Assembly: GCA_019510305.1 (NCBI GenBank)
Contig: JAEKKN010000005.1
Coordinates: forward strand, 1-47,804
Length of the DNA: 47,804 nt
Reading direction: 5' to 3'
Source: Microbacterium sp.
Lineage (GTDB): Bacteria; Actinomycetota; Actinomycetes; Actinomycetales; Microbacteriaceae
Shown: positions 33,567 to 41,829 of the stretch, piece by piece
Layout: the number at the start of each line of letters is the position of its first letter
How positions within the stretch are numbered: the stretch's first letter is position 1
Notes under the pieces: generated by a model
Seen by the model: only the letters and a program-made list of their open reading frames with translations
Database searches by the model: none
Told to the model about the DNA's origin: nothing
Program-made: the position numbers and the translations under genes

Positions 33567-34601
33567 TCACCGCCCGTCCGGAACCCCGGCCACCAGCTCT
33601 TCGAAGGCCTCTCGCGCTGATGCGTACCGTGCGAGGGGTGCGGCCTGCCCCATCCACAGCGACTGCAGCTCGCCGAGATTCTGCTCGCCGGCCGCAGCAC
33701 GGAAGCGGCCGGTGAGCCAGTTCTGCATCGGGAAGGGCGCGATCGTGCCGCTCGCCTCGATCGCTCGCACGGCGCGGTTGCGGGCTCCTCTCGCGAGGCG
33801 TCCGCTCATGGCCGTCGTCAGCACCGTCTCATCAGCCGCGGTCGAGCCGATCGCGGCTCGGTGCCCTTCCGAAGCGGCCGATTCCGCCGTCGCGAGGAAA
33901 GCCGTGCCCACCTGCACTCCGGCGGCCCGCAGAGCGAACGCTGCGGCCACACCGCGCCGATCCGAGATGCCGCCCGCCGCGATCACCGGAACGTCCACGG
34001 CGTCCACGACCTGGGGCAGCAGGGCGAACAGACCCACCAGCGAGTCCTCGGCGGGCTTCAGGAACGACACACGATGGCCTCCCGCCTCCGCTCCGGTCGC
34101 GACGATCGCGTCGACGCCGGCATTCGACAGCGCGACGGCCTCGGCGACCGTGGTCGCGGTGCCCACGACGCGGATGCCGCGAGCATGCGCCTCCTCCACC
34201 AGCGACTCCGAGGGCACGCCGAACACGACGCTGAGCACTGCCGGTGCCGCCTCGAGAATCGCTTCGGCCTGCTCGTCGAGTGACGGCAGGTACTGCTCCG
34301 GTCGCGGGGGTACGTCCACTCCGACCGCGGAGTAGAACGGCTCGAGCGCCTGGGCGAAGACGGCGTGCTGCGGGTTCGGCACGACCTCGTCGCCCCTGGG
34401 CAGCCAGATGTTCACCGCGAACGGCTTCGAGGTCGCGGCCCGGATCGCGGCGATGGTCGAGCGGATGCGGTCGCCGTCGTAGCCGTACAGGCCGTACGAC
34501 CCGAGGCCTCCTGCTTCGCTCACCGCCGCCGTCAGGGCGACGGACGACATCCCGCCGAAGGGGCCGAGGACGATCGGATGCTCGAGGTCGAAGAAGCTCA
34601 T
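33567..34601 (-). CDS. Nitronate monooxygenase/enoyl reductase-like FMN enzyme
   Basis: The protein has 344 residues from ATG 34601 (MSFFDLEHPIVLGPFGGMSS). It is a TIM-barrel FMN protein of the 2-nitropropane dioxygenase family: P-I-x-x-x-PFGGMS at the N-terminus, AGVDAIVATGAEAGGHRVSF (GxEAGGH FMN phosphate site), VPVIAAGGISDRRGVAAAFA and AAGVQVGTAFLATAESAASE. These are the conserved flavin-binding stretches. It oxidises alkyl nitronates such as propionate-3-nitronate or may act on other small nucleophiles; the exact substrate is not readable. A longer in-frame start exists but adds non-family residues. Confidence 0.88.
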   Translation of the reverse strand: MSFFDLEHPIVLGPFGGMSSVALTAAVSEAGGLGSYGLYGYDGDRIRSTIAAIRAATSKPFAVNIWLPRGDEVVPNPQHAVFAQALEPFYSAVGVDVPPRPEQYLPSLDEQAEAILEAAPAVLSVVFGVPSESLVEEAHARGIRVVGTATTVAEAVALSNAGVDAIVATGAEAGGHRVSFLKPAEDSLVGLFALLPQVVDAVDVPVIAAGGISDRRGVAAAFALRAAGVQVGTAFLATAESAASEGHRAAIGSTAADETVLTTAMSGRLARGARNRAVRAIEASGTIAPFPMQNWLTGRFRAAAGEQNLGELQSLWMGQAAPLARYASAREAFEELVAGVPDGR

Positions 34602-34683
34602 GCGTCCGACGTTACGCCTGCAGCGCACGGGAAGGATCGACGATGACGGGGGTGATAGCGTCGCTTCCGAAAGGGGTGCGCGC

Positions 34684-34956
34684 ATGAGCGAGTGGTTCGG
34701 CGAGATGCTGGGCTTCGTCGCGGCCGCGCTCGGACTCGTCCAGATCCCCGATGCCGCAGCCCTCGGGCTCGCGATCGCCCTCGTCGCCGTCACCGTTCTC
34801 ACGATCGCCGTGACGCTCACGCTGCTGCCGCTGCGGACCGCGGGCAGACCCCATCCGCATCGCGCCATCAGCGCCGGAACCCGGCTCGACCAGAGCGATC
34901 CGGATGCCGCGGGCCACCCGCGTCCTCGTGCGCCGGGAGTCGCCGTACCCGCGTAG
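34684..34956 (+). CDS. DUF6412-like small membrane protein
   Basis: The protein has 90 residues from ATG 34684. Two hydrophobic segments (MLGFVAAALGLVQIPDAAAL and GLAIALVAVTVLTIAVTLTL) precede a basic Pro/His-rich C-terminus (RTAGRPHPHRAISAGTRLDQ, SDPDAAGHPRPRAPG). This layout and its position directly in front of a YidC-like gene match my memory of DUF6412 proteins, which accompany secondary YidC copies in actinobacteria. It may assist or be a client of that insertase; this is inference from pairing. The gap to yidC is 60 bases with no terminator. Confidence 0.75.
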   Translation: MSEWFGEMLGFVAAALGLVQIPDAAALGLAIALVAVTVLTIAVTLTLLPLRTAGRPHPHRAISAGTRLDQSDPDAAGHPRPRAPGVAVPA

Positions 34957-35016
34957 TCCCTGATCGGGAGTGCGCGGTCTTCGCCGACCCTCCCGACTCA
35001 TGAAAAGGACAACGCT

Positions 35017-35766
35017 GTGGACATCTTCGCCTTCCCTCCCCTGACCTGGCTGCTCGACTCCGCCTACCGCGGCCTCGCCGGGCTCTCCGACCTCCTCGAT
35101 CCCCTGAGCACAGCATCCGCCGCCCTGGCCGTTGTGCTGGTGACTCTGCTCGTGCGGGCCCTGCTGATCCCGGTGGGCATCTCGCAGGCGAAAGCCGAGC
35201 AGACACGGGCCCGGCTCGCGCCCCAGCTGCGCGCGCTGCAGCAGAAGCACAAGAAGAACCCCGAGAAGCTGCAGGCCGCGATGCTCGACCTGTATCGCCG
35301 CGAGAACACCTCGCCCTTCGCCGGGATGCTCCCGGTGCTCGCGCAGGCGCCGGTCGTCGGCATCCTGTACACGCTGTTCATCCGCCCTGAGATCGCCGGG
35401 CATCCGAACGAGCTGCTCACGCACGACCTGTTCGGCGCGCCGCTCGGCACGAGCCTCGTCCACATGCTGACGGCCGGGCCGTTCTCGGGAGCCACACTGC
35501 TTGTCACGGGCGCGCTCATCGTGATCATGATCGTGGTCGCCGACATCACGAGGCGGGTGTTCCGGCCCGCTCCCGTCGACGACTCCCCGATGTCGTCGCC
35601 GGGGATGCTGCGCGTGATGAGTGCCCTGCACTACCTGACGGCGGTGTTCGCGGTCTTCGTCCCGCTCGCCGCAGCGCTCTACCTCACGGTCACGGTTGCG
35701 TGGACTCTCGTGCAGCGCGTCGTGCTCCGCCGGCGCTACCCGATGCCCGTGCCGGTCGCGGCCTGA
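35017..35766 (+). CDS. YidC/Oxa1 family membrane insertase, secondary copy
   Basis: The protein has 249 residues from GTG 35017 (AAAAGGA eight bases upstream). It is a short form without the long periplasmic or lipoprotein N-terminus. Core features are VVLVTLLVRALLIPVGISQA, the cytosolic basic hairpin QKHKKNPEKLQAAMLDLYRR, PFAGMLPVLAQAPVVGILYT and three further helices with SSPGMLRVMSALHYLTAVFA. YidC inserts and folds membrane proteins. The housekeeping copy in actinobacteria sits by the replication origin (rpmH-rnpA-yidC); neither neighbour is here, so this is a paralogue, paired with the DUF6412-like protein. Confidence 0.88.
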   Translation: MDIFAFPPLTWLLDSAYRGLAGLSDLLDPLSTASAALAVVLVTLLVRALLIPVGISQAKAEQTRARLAPQLRALQQKHKKNPEKLQAAMLDLYRRENTSPFAGMLPVLAQAPVVGILYTLFIRPEIAGHPNELLTHDLFGAPLGTSLVHMLTAGPFSGATLLVTGALIVIMIVVADITRRVFRPAPVDDSPMSSPGMLRVMSALHYLTAVFAVFVPLAAALYLTVTVAWTLVQRVVLRRRYPMPVPVAA

Positions 35767-35794
35767 CGCGTGCTGCTGCCCGCACCGGACCGGT

Positions 35795-36703
35795 TCAGTC
35801 GGGCAACGGGATCGGAGCGGTGAAGGGGCCGTCGGAGCGACGGTCCCTTCGCACGCCGAGAGTCGTGCCCACGCTCGCGGCGATCACCAGGGCGACCGCC
35901 AGCATCCGCAGCACCGTCGCGTCCTGTCCCAGGATCATCCAGCCCGCGAGCGTCGCGAAGGCGGGTTCCAGGCTCAGCAGCACACCGAACACTCGCTGCG
36001 GCAGCCGCCGGAGCGCGGCGAGTTCGAACGTGTACGGGATGACGGACGACAGCACGGCGGTGATGGAGGCGAGCAGCAGCAGGTCAGGCGCGCCGGCCAC
36101 GGTGACGAATGCCGGTACTCCGACGGGAAGCAGAAGAACCGCGGCGACCAGCAGACCGATGGACAGGCCGCCGTGCCCCGGGATGAGCGAGCCCACGCGC
36201 GCGCTCATCCGGATGTACATGATCCAGAATCCGGCCGCGACGAGGATGAACAGCAGCCCGAGGGGATCGAGCGGCTCGGCGCCGATCATGCCGTCCAAAC
36301 CCAGCAGAGCCATGCCGAGGAGAGCCACTCCCACCCAGATCGCATCCGCCATCCGCCGCGTCAGCACGGCGGCGAGCACGAGCGGCCCGAGGAACTCGAT
36401 GGCCACCGCGGGCCCGAGCGGGATGCGGTCGATCGCGGCGTAGAAGAATCCGTTCATGGCGGCGAGCGAGACGCCGAACAGCACCGCCGCCAGCCACTGC
36501 TGACGGGTCCATCGCCGCGGTCGCGGTCGCACGATGACGAGCAGCAGGAGCGCCGCGATCGCCACGCGCAAAGACGTGACGCCCCAGGGCCCCAGCACGG
36601 GGAACAGCTGCGCGGCGACCGCGGCGCCGAACGGCAGAGAGAGGCACGAGCCGACGACGAGGGCCACACCCACGAAGGGGCGGGACGACGTCGGCGGCTG
36701 CAC
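35795..36703 (-). CDS. EamA family (DMT superfamily) exporter, RhtA-like
   Basis: The protein has 302 residues with ten predicted transmembrane helices in two EamA halves. The opening GVALVVGSCLSLPFGAAVAA and the motif AAMNGFFYAAIDRIPLGPAV, AIEFLGPLVLAAVLTRR match the RhtA-like branch (threonine/homoserine export). The second half has AVLSSVIPYTFELAALRRLP and VLLSLEPAFATLAGWMILGQ, the conserved 'EP..A...G' pattern. The substrate is only suggested by similarity. The cytosolic C-terminus is short (RRDRRSDGPF). It lies 26 bases upstream of the SDR end, same strand. Confidence 0.88.
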   Translation of the reverse strand: MQPPTSSRPFVGVALVVGSCLSLPFGAAVAAQLFPVLGPWGVTSLRVAIAALLLLVIVRPRPRRWTRQQWLAAVLFGVSLAAMNGFFYAAIDRIPLGPAVAIEFLGPLVLAAVLTRRMADAIWVGVALLGMALLGLDGMIGAEPLDPLGLLFILVAAGFWIMYIRMSARVGSLIPGHGGLSIGLLVAAVLLLPVGVPAFVTVAGAPDLLLLASITAVLSSVIPYTFELAALRRLPQRVFGVLLSLEPAFATLAGWMILGQDATVLRMLAVALVIAASVGTTLGVRRDRRSDGPFTAPIPLPD

Positions 36704-36729
36704 CTCTCCAGCCTAGGGGCGCGCTGCGG

Positions 36730-37614
36730 TCAGAGCGGCTTGCCCCCTGTCACGGCGAGCACCGAACCCGAGACGTACGACGACTCGGCCGAGGCCAGAT
36801 ACACGTACGCGCCCGCGAGCTCCGCCGGCTGACCCGCCCGGCCGAGCGGCGTGTCCGAGCCGAAGGACTTCAGCCGCTCCGCATCCCACCCCGTCGCAGG
36901 GATCAACGGGGTCCAGATCGGCCCAGGAGCCACGGCGTTCACCCGCACGCCCCGCGGGCCGGCCTCCTCGGCGAGCGCCTTCACGAACGCCACCTGAGCC
37001 GCCTTGGTCATGGCGTAGTCGAGCAGACCGGGTGAGGGGTGGAAGGCCTGGATGGATGCGGTCACGATGATGCTCGCACCCGGCTCCAGATCGGGCAGCG
37101 CCGCTCGCGTCGTGAAGAGCTGCGAGACGAGGTTGGTGTCGAAGACCCGGCGCATCCGCTCGGTGCGCAGGTTCTCGATGCCGTCGATGTCATGCTGATA
37201 GCCGGCATTGAGAACCAGGACGTCGAGTCCTCCGAGCGCCTTCCGCGTCTCGAAGACGATGTCCGCGGCGAAGGACTCGTCGCGGATGTCTCCCGCGAGG
37301 CTCACGCCGTTGCGGCCGGCCTCTCGGATCAGGGCGACCGTCTCGTCGGCATCCGCCTGCTCCTCGGGCAGATGCGCGATCGCGACATCGGCTCCCTCAC
37401 GGGCGAAGGCGATCGCGGCGGCCCGTCCGATTCCGGAGTCGCCTCCCGTGATGAGGGCTCGGCGACCTTCGAGACGCCCGTGGCCCACGTAGCTCTCCTC
37501 GCCGTGGTCCGGCTTCGGCGTCGTCTCCTCGGTGCGGCCCGGCTGGTCCTGATGCTGCTGCGGGAAGCCCTCTTCGCGGTGCGCGTGTCGGGGGTCGTTG
37601 GTGGCGTCGCTCAT
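36730..37614 (-). CDS. SDR family oxidoreductase (YghA/general-stress type)
   Basis: The protein has 294 residues. A hydrophilic N-terminal extension of about 48 residues rich in His/Gln/Glu (FPQQHQDQPGRTEETTPKPD) is typical of the 'glucose and ribitol dehydrogenase-like' stress SDRs. The Rossmann motif TGGDSGIG is at 56-63, NAGY at 136-139, and the catalytic residues are Ser187, Tyr200 and Lys204 (TASIQAF; LLDYAMTKAAQ). It uses NAD(P)H on small carbonyl compounds or sugars; the substrate is unknown. GAGGAGGAG lies before the ATG. Related proteins are induced by general stress in Gram-positive bacteria. Confidence 0.92.
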   Translation of the reverse strand: MSDATNDPRHAHREEGFPQQHQDQPGRTEETTPKPDHGEESYVGHGRLEGRRALITGGDSGIGRAAAIAFAREGADVAIAHLPEEQADADETVALIREAGRNGVSLAGDIRDESFAADIVFETRKALGGLDVLVLNAGYQHDIDGIENLRTERMRRVFDTNLVSQLFTTRAALPDLEPGASIIVTASIQAFHPSPGLLDYAMTKAAQVAFVKALAEEAGPRGVRVNAVAPGPIWTPLIPATGWDAERLKSFGSDTPLGRAGQPAELAGAYVYLASAESSYVSGSVLAVTGGKPL

Positions 37615-37707
37615 CGAATCTCCTCCTCAGTCGTCTGTGGAGACTCCAGCCTGCGATCTGCGCCTCGTCGGCTCCAGGGGGTTGACACGGCACTGTGCCG
37701 GCCACTG

Positions 37708-39348
37708 CTATCCGGCATCCACCGCTCTCAGCCAGCGGAAGCCGTAGGCTTCCAGATCGAACTCGAACCGCCCGTTCTCGGCAACGACCGCAGGGCTCGA
37801 CGAGAGCAGTTCATGGAGCGGGCTTCCGCCGACGTCGCGCGCCGAGAGCACGACTCGCCGCGGTTCGTCTCCGAAGTTGTGCAGCGCGAGGAAGACGACG
37901 CCCTCGGCGCTCAGCGTGTGTGCCAGAACCGCGGGATCCTGCGTGTCGAGCACGGCGACCGAACCCCAGGCGATCTCCGGCGCCTCGCGGTAGCGGGTGA
38001 TGAGCATCCGCAGGAAGGACAGCAGAGAGTCGGGGTCGCGCTGCTGCTCGTGCACGTTCACGTGCTCCGTCCCGTAGCCGCTCTTCGCCAGCTCCCTCCG
38101 CTGCCGAGAGACCGGCGCCGTCGAGAAGCCGCCTGTGCGGTCGGGCAGCCACTGCATGGGCGTGCGGACCGCCATCCGGTCGCCCAGACCCGGCACCTCG
38201 CCCATCCCGATCTCCTCCCCGTAGAAGAGCGCGGGGGTTCCCGGCAGCGCGAACATCAGGCTGTACGCCATTCGCAGTCGGCGAGGATCGCCGCGCAGCA
38301 TCGGGGCGAGACGGCGCACGATCCCGCGCCCGTAGACGCGTTGCCGCTCGTCAGGCGCCAGGTCCTCGAACACCTCCTGCCGCTCCTCCTCGCCCAGCTG
38401 ATCGAGCGTCAGCTCATCGTGGTTGCGGAGGAACATCGCCCATCCCTGGCTCACATCGATCTCCGGTCGCGCGCGCAGCGCCGCCGCGACCGGGCCGGCG
38501 TCGTGCCTCACGAAGGCGAGGAAACACGCCTGCATGGTCGCGAAGTCGAACTGCAGATCGAGTTCCGCGCCCTTCGCGCCGAAGTACTCCAGCTGCTGCT
38601 GATGCGGGAGATTCACTTCTCCGAGCAACGCGGCGTCGCCGCGACGACGGGTGATGAAGCGGTGCAGTTCTCGAAGGAAGTCGTGCGGGTCAGCGGTCTG
38701 GGGCCCGCCGGGCTGCTGGATGAGGAACGGCACAGCGTCGATGCGGAACCCGTCGACCCCGAGCTCCAGCCAGAATCCGACGATCCGCGCGATCTCGGCA
38801 CGCACAGCGGGGTTCGCGAGATTCAGGTCGGGCTGGTGCCGGTAGAAGCTGTGGAGGTAGTACTGACCGCTGTGCTCGTCCTTCTCCCACACGCTGTTCT
38901 CCTCGCCCGGGAACACGAGGTTCTTCGACCCGCGTGTCGGCCGGTCCCGCCACACGTAGTAGTCCCGGTAGGGCGAGGTGCGAGAGCGTCGCGCAGCGAC
39001 GAACCACGGATGCCGGTCGGATGTGTGGTTCACGACGAGATCGACGATCACCCGCAGCCCGCGGCCACGCGCGATACGCAGCAGCTCGACCACGTGCCCG
39101 AGGTCCCCCAACCGGGGATCGACCCCGTAGAAGTCGGTGATGTCGTACCCGTCGTCACGGTCGCGTGTCGGCTGGAACGGCATCAGCCACAGGCAGGTGA
39201 CGCCGAGATCCGCCAGATAGTCGATCCGGTTCGCGAGCCCTTCGAGGTCTCCGACACCGTCTCCGTCGGAGTCCTGGTAGGTCTCGATGTCGAGGCAGTA
39301 GACCACAGCGGTGCGCCACCAGAGATCGCTGGTGTCCGCCGGCCTCAT
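37708..39348 (-). CDS. GH13 alpha-glucosyl enzyme, trehalose-synthase-like
   Basis: The protein has 546 residues from ATG 39348, which overlaps the stop of the LLM gene (ATGA). The GH13 barrel has VIVDLVVNHTSDRHPWF, nucleophile Asp204 in GFRIDAV, acid/base Glu244 in LLGEVN, and Asp311 in FLRNHDEL. The order and wording (YQDSDGDGVGDLEGLANRID, PFQPTRDRDDGYDITDFYGV, FLRNHDELTLDQL) is that of the trehalose synthase (maltose to trehalose isomerase) branch. The C-domain ends EAYGFRWLRAV. There is no fused maltokinase and no treZ/treY nearby, so true substrate use is uncertain. Stress-related trehalose metabolism is likely. Confidence 0.88.
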   Translation of the reverse strand: MRPADTSDLWWRTAVVYCLDIETYQDSDGDGVGDLEGLANRIDYLADLGVTCLWLMPFQPTRDRDDGYDITDFYGVDPRLGDLGHVVELLRIARGRGLRVIVDLVVNHTSDRHPWFVAARRSRTSPYRDYYVWRDRPTRGSKNLVFPGEENSVWEKDEHSGQYYLHSFYRHQPDLNLANPAVRAEIARIVGFWLELGVDGFRIDAVPFLIQQPGGPQTADPHDFLRELHRFITRRRGDAALLGEVNLPHQQQLEYFGAKGAELDLQFDFATMQACFLAFVRHDAGPVAAALRARPEIDVSQGWAMFLRNHDELTLDQLGEEERQEVFEDLAPDERQRVYGRGIVRRLAPMLRGDPRRLRMAYSLMFALPGTPALFYGEEIGMGEVPGLGDRMAVRTPMQWLPDRTGGFSTAPVSRQRRELAKSGYGTEHVNVHEQQRDPDSLLSFLRMLITRYREAPEIAWGSVAVLDTQDPAVLAHTLSAEGVVFLALHNFGDEPRRVVLSARDVGGSPLHELLSSSPAVVAENGRFEFDLEAYGFRWLRAVDAG

Positions 39349-40325
39349 CGCTGGCTCGTCTCGGTGCCCAGCAGTCCCCGCAGGGCCGGCAGCAGCTCCG
39401 CCCCGCACCGGTGCAGGAACGGAGATTGCGCGCGACCCACGTGGTGCAGGTAGACCTCGTCGACGCCGCGCGCGAGCTCGGCGATCCGTTCGGCGAGCTC
39501 CTGGGTCGAGGCGGTGATGATGACCGATCGTCGCAGGTTCTCGTCGGTCGGGTCGGCCAGCGCCTCGAACTCCTCCGGCTGCTCTACATCCCACATGAGC
39601 TCGGCGGGCGCGGTGGAATGCGACCACTGCTCCCGCGCGGTCGCCATGGCTTCGTCGAGGGTGTCCTCGAGACTGATGTGCACCTGCAGGACCGTTCGCC
39701 CGGGGCCGCCGGCTCGGCGGTACGCCTGGAAGGTCTCGCTGCTCGCCGCGGCGTCCGTCCCCACCGTGATGACCCCGTCGGCCCATGCGGCCGCGCCGCT
39801 CGCCGTGTGAGGGCTGACAGCCGCAGCCAGAAGAGGAGGCGGAGTCGACGGACGGCTCCACACCCTCGCCTCGTGCACGCGCACCTCGGCGTCGGCGCTG
39901 ACCCGCTCGCCGTCCAGCAGACTGCGGATGACGCGGACGCACTCCCGTAGCCTCCGATCCCTCGCATCCTTGTCGGGCCAGGGATCTCCCGTCACGTGCT
40001 CGTTCAGCGCCTCCCCGCTGCCGAGCGCCGCCCAGAACCGCCCGGGGAACATCTCCGCGACCGTCGCGATGGCCTGCGCGGCCACGACGGGGTGATATCT
40101 CTGCCCCGGCGCCGTGACCAGCCCGATCGGGAAGCGGGTCGTGGCGAGGGCGGCTCCGAGCCACGACCATGCATAGCCGGATTCTCCCTGGTTGCGTGTC
40201 CAGGGCGCGAGATGGTCCGAGCACATCGCCGCGTCGAAACCCGCGGTCTCGGCCAGGCGAACGGCCGCTAGAAGCCGTCCGGGCGGCACCTGTTCGTGCG
40301 AGGCGTGATAGCCGATGACAGTCAC
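39345..40325 (-). CDS. LLM-class flavin-dependent oxidoreductase
   Basis: The protein has 326 residues from a GTG with GGAAGGAG seven bases upstream (VTVIGYHASHEQVPPGRLLA). It is a luciferase-like TIM barrel: AAMCSDHLAPWTRNQGESGY, IGLVTAPGQRYHPVVAAQAI, AEMFPGRFWAALGSGEALNE. These stretches are typical of the F420/FMN glucose-6-phosphate dehydrogenase-like subfamily; I recall a TIGR03885-type FMN family often next to this kind of GH13 gene. The 4-base overlap with the GH13 gene shows one operon. Cofactor (FMN versus F420) and substrate cannot be decided from the sequence. Confidence 0.88.
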   Translation of the reverse strand: MTVIGYHASHEQVPPGRLLAAVRLAETAGFDAAMCSDHLAPWTRNQGESGYAWSWLGAALATTRFPIGLVTAPGQRYHPVVAAQAIATVAEMFPGRFWAALGSGEALNEHVTGDPWPDKDARDRRLRECVRVIRSLLDGERVSADAEVRVHEARVWSRPSTPPPLLAAAVSPHTASGAAAWADGVITVGTDAAASSETFQAYRRAGGPGRTVLQVHISLEDTLDEAMATAREQWSHSTAPAELMWDVEQPEEFEALADPTDENLRRSVIITASTQELAERIAELARGVDEVYLHHVGRAQSPFLHRCGAELLPALRGLLGTETSQR

Positions 40326-40358
40326 TGAACGCTCCTTCCCGGGCGCCAGGAAGAAGCC

Positions 40359-40393
40359 GGCGCCCACCCCCGATGCTCTCGGGGATGGGCGCC
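40359..40393 (-). terminator. Long hairpin upstream of the LLM gene
   Basis: GGCGCCCA (40359-40366) pairs with TGGGCGCC (40386-40393) and CCCCGA with TCGGGG inside, with one mismatch and a 5-base loop. It is the second of two hairpins after the 40438-40785 gene and probably ends transcription ahead of the LLM operon. Confidence 0.7.
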
Positions 40394-40397
40394 GTTG

Positions 40398-40421
40398 GCA
40401 CGGGGGTTGACAGCCCCGTGC
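40398..40421 (-). terminator. Hairpin after the DUF7882-like gene
   Basis: GCACGGGG (40398-40405) pairs with CCCCGTGC (40414-40421), 17 bases past the stop of the 40438-40785 gene. It is followed directly by a second, longer hairpin (40359-40393). Confidence 0.7.
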
Positions 40422-40437
40422 GATGATCGGATGCGGC

Positions 40438-40785
40438 TCAGAGCGGCGGCGTCACCGGCGTCTCACCCGTGCCAGGTGTTTCGCCCGCCTCGGGGGGCTC
40501 CGGAACGAGGTACAGACCGCTGGGCGCGTTCGCCGTGAACGCGAGCGCCTCGATCCAGGCGCGGTTGATAGCAGGCTGCCTGCTGCCGAAGTACTTGAAC
40601 ACCAGTGCGCTGCCCGGCTGGATCCACACGGTAGTACGCCCGCCGCCGACGCTCGCGTCCTCGCGCCAGCTGAACGGGAACGGCTCGCCCCGGCGCAGCT
40701 TGGCCGTGATCACGAGCTGAAGATGAGTGAGCGCTCGATCCTCGATCTCCGTCTTCACGCCGTCTTCATAGATGAATTTGCCCAT
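40438..40785 (-). CDS. DUF7882-like small protein
   Basis: The protein has 115 residues from ATG 40785 with AAGGAG eight bases upstream. It begins MGKFIYEDGVKTEIEDRALT and continues HLQLVITAKLRRGEPFPFSW, TTVWIQPGSALVFKYFGSRQ, INRAWIEALAFTANAPSGLY. This matches small Microbacteriaceae proteins often mislabelled 'ATP-dependent DNA ligase' (now DUF7882, from memory). No ligase motif is present. Much of the first 90 residues aligns with the divergent gene at 40864 (H.LLV.TAKLRR.E.F..SWR), so the two are paralogues. The C-terminus ends in a Pro/Glu/Thr tail. Function is unknown. Confidence 0.78.
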   Translation of the reverse strand: MGKFIYEDGVKTEIEDRALTHLQLVITAKLRRGEPFPFSWREDASVGGGRTTVWIQPGSALVFKYFGSRQPAINRAWIEALAFTANAPSGLYLVPEPPEAGETPGTGETPVTPPL

Positions 40786-40863
40786 CGAGAGCGCTCCTTC
40801 TGACTTGCATTTCCGTCCGATCAGGACTGTCGAAAACTTCCCCCCATGCGTAGCGTATTCGGT

Positions 40864-41196
40864 ATGGGCCTGCTGTATTACGACGACTCCGAGGAACCGA
40901 TCCACATCGACGATCTGGCGCTCGCTCATCTGAAGGTGGTCATCGCCACCAAGCTGCGTCGCAATGAGAGCTTCACCGTGTCCTGGCGGCATCCGGATGA
41001 CGATGCGTCCGGCCGATCGACGATCTGGCTGCACCCGTCGATCCCGCTGCGCTTCGTCTTCGACGAGCCCACTCCGCCACCGCTGCAGCAGGACCGTATC
41101 ACCGCGATGGCGAACGCCGCGAACGCAAGCGGCGGCATCACGATCGCCGCCTCCGACATGCTCCCGGGCGGGGCGACGGCCGTCCAACCCGTCTGA
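40864..41196 (+). CDS. DUF7882-like small protein, divergent paralogue
   Basis: The protein has 110 residues. The start at ATG 40864 (MGLLYYDDSEEPIHIDDLAL) is chosen because it aligns with MGKFIYEDG of the neighbour; an ATG 18 bases upstream is less likely. Shared stretches are AHLKVVIATKLRRNESFTVS, WRHPDDD and STIWLHPSIPLRFVFDEPTP. It is divergent from its paralogue with only 78 bases between starts. The two copies differ in their C-termini: this one ends ITIAASDMLPGG, the other in a Thr/Pro tail. Head-to-head paralogues under one control region suggest paired expression. Function is unknown. Confidence 0.78.
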   Translation: MGLLYYDDSEEPIHIDDLALAHLKVVIATKLRRNESFTVSWRHPDDDASGRSTIWLHPSIPLRFVFDEPTPPPLQQDRITAMANAANASGGITIAASDMLPGGATAVQPV

Positions 41197-41265
41197 AGTC
41201 AACCCCCTCGGCCCGGCATCCGGCACCGCCTATGCTCGCTTCCCGACATGAGGAGGCTGCATTCC

Positions 41266-41829
41266 ATGGACGAACGACACATCGACGAGCGCCCTGAACA
41301 GGGCAATACCCCGGAGACCACGCACGCCGAGTGGGGTGCGGGTTCGCCACGCCTGCGCATCACGCGCGACGGAGAGCGGGGCGAGTTCCCGCTCGACGCG
41401 GATGTCGTGCGGATCGGCTCAGCCGCCGGCAACGAGTTGAGGCTGGCGGACACCGATGCGGTGCACGCGACGATCACGCATGACGACCGTGACGAGTACG
41501 TCCTCGAACTCCACGGCGAGGGAGAGATGAACGCGAGCGCCGGCGTCGCTGCCACCCACGGGGGCGATCGCACTGAGACGCTCCGCACGGGAGCGCGGTT
41601 CACGACGGGGCCATGGACTCTCGTGTTCGCGCGCGAGGAGTTCGCCGACCACGGCCGCCCGTACGGAGGCCGTCTCGGGGGCGAGTATTCCGACCAGCCG
41701 GTGCAGCCGCCTCGTCCCGACTACTCGGGCGATGACAGGGTGCCCGCCGAGACCGGCAGCGACGAGACGGCGACGACCGCGACGGGCACCGATGCACCGC
41801 GTCAGTCGGATTCCAGCGCCGACACGTGA
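41266..41829 (+). CDS. FHA-domain protein
   Basis: The protein has 187 residues. AGGAGG at 41251-41256 lies nine bases before ATG 41266, which decides this start over the ATG at 41248 that precedes the Shine-Dalgarno itself. Residues 30-125 form an FHA fold: RLRITRDGERGEFPLDADVV, RIGSAAGNELRLADTDAVHA, TITHDDRDEYVLELHGEG. The usual GR...N...H pattern is present as RIGS...NELRL...VHA. FHA domains bind phosphothreonine peptides. The C-terminus is disordered, acidic and Thr/Asp-rich (ETGSDETATTATGTDAPRQS). No kinase is adjacent. Its stop overlaps the convergent gene by 28 bases. Confidence 0.82.
   Translation: MDERHIDERPEQGNTPETTHAEWGAGSPRLRITRDGERGEFPLDADVVRIGSAAGNELRLADTDAVHATITHDDRDEYVLELHGEGEMNASAGVAATHGGDRTETLRTGARFTTGPWTLVFAREEFADHGRPYGGRLGGEYSDQPVQPPRPDYSGDDRVPAETGSDETATTATGTDAPRQSDSSADT

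Noticed and set aside
37681..37715. TTGACA followed 18 bases later by TGCTAT on the plus strand
   Set aside because: No plus-strand gene follows for over 3 kb; both neighbours are on the minus strand, so this is probably chance.
40438..41196. ATP-dependent DNA ligase assignment for the two small proteins
   Set aside because: No KxDG nucleotidyl-lysine motif or ligase domain is present in about 110 residues; the label used for relatives appears to be propagated error.
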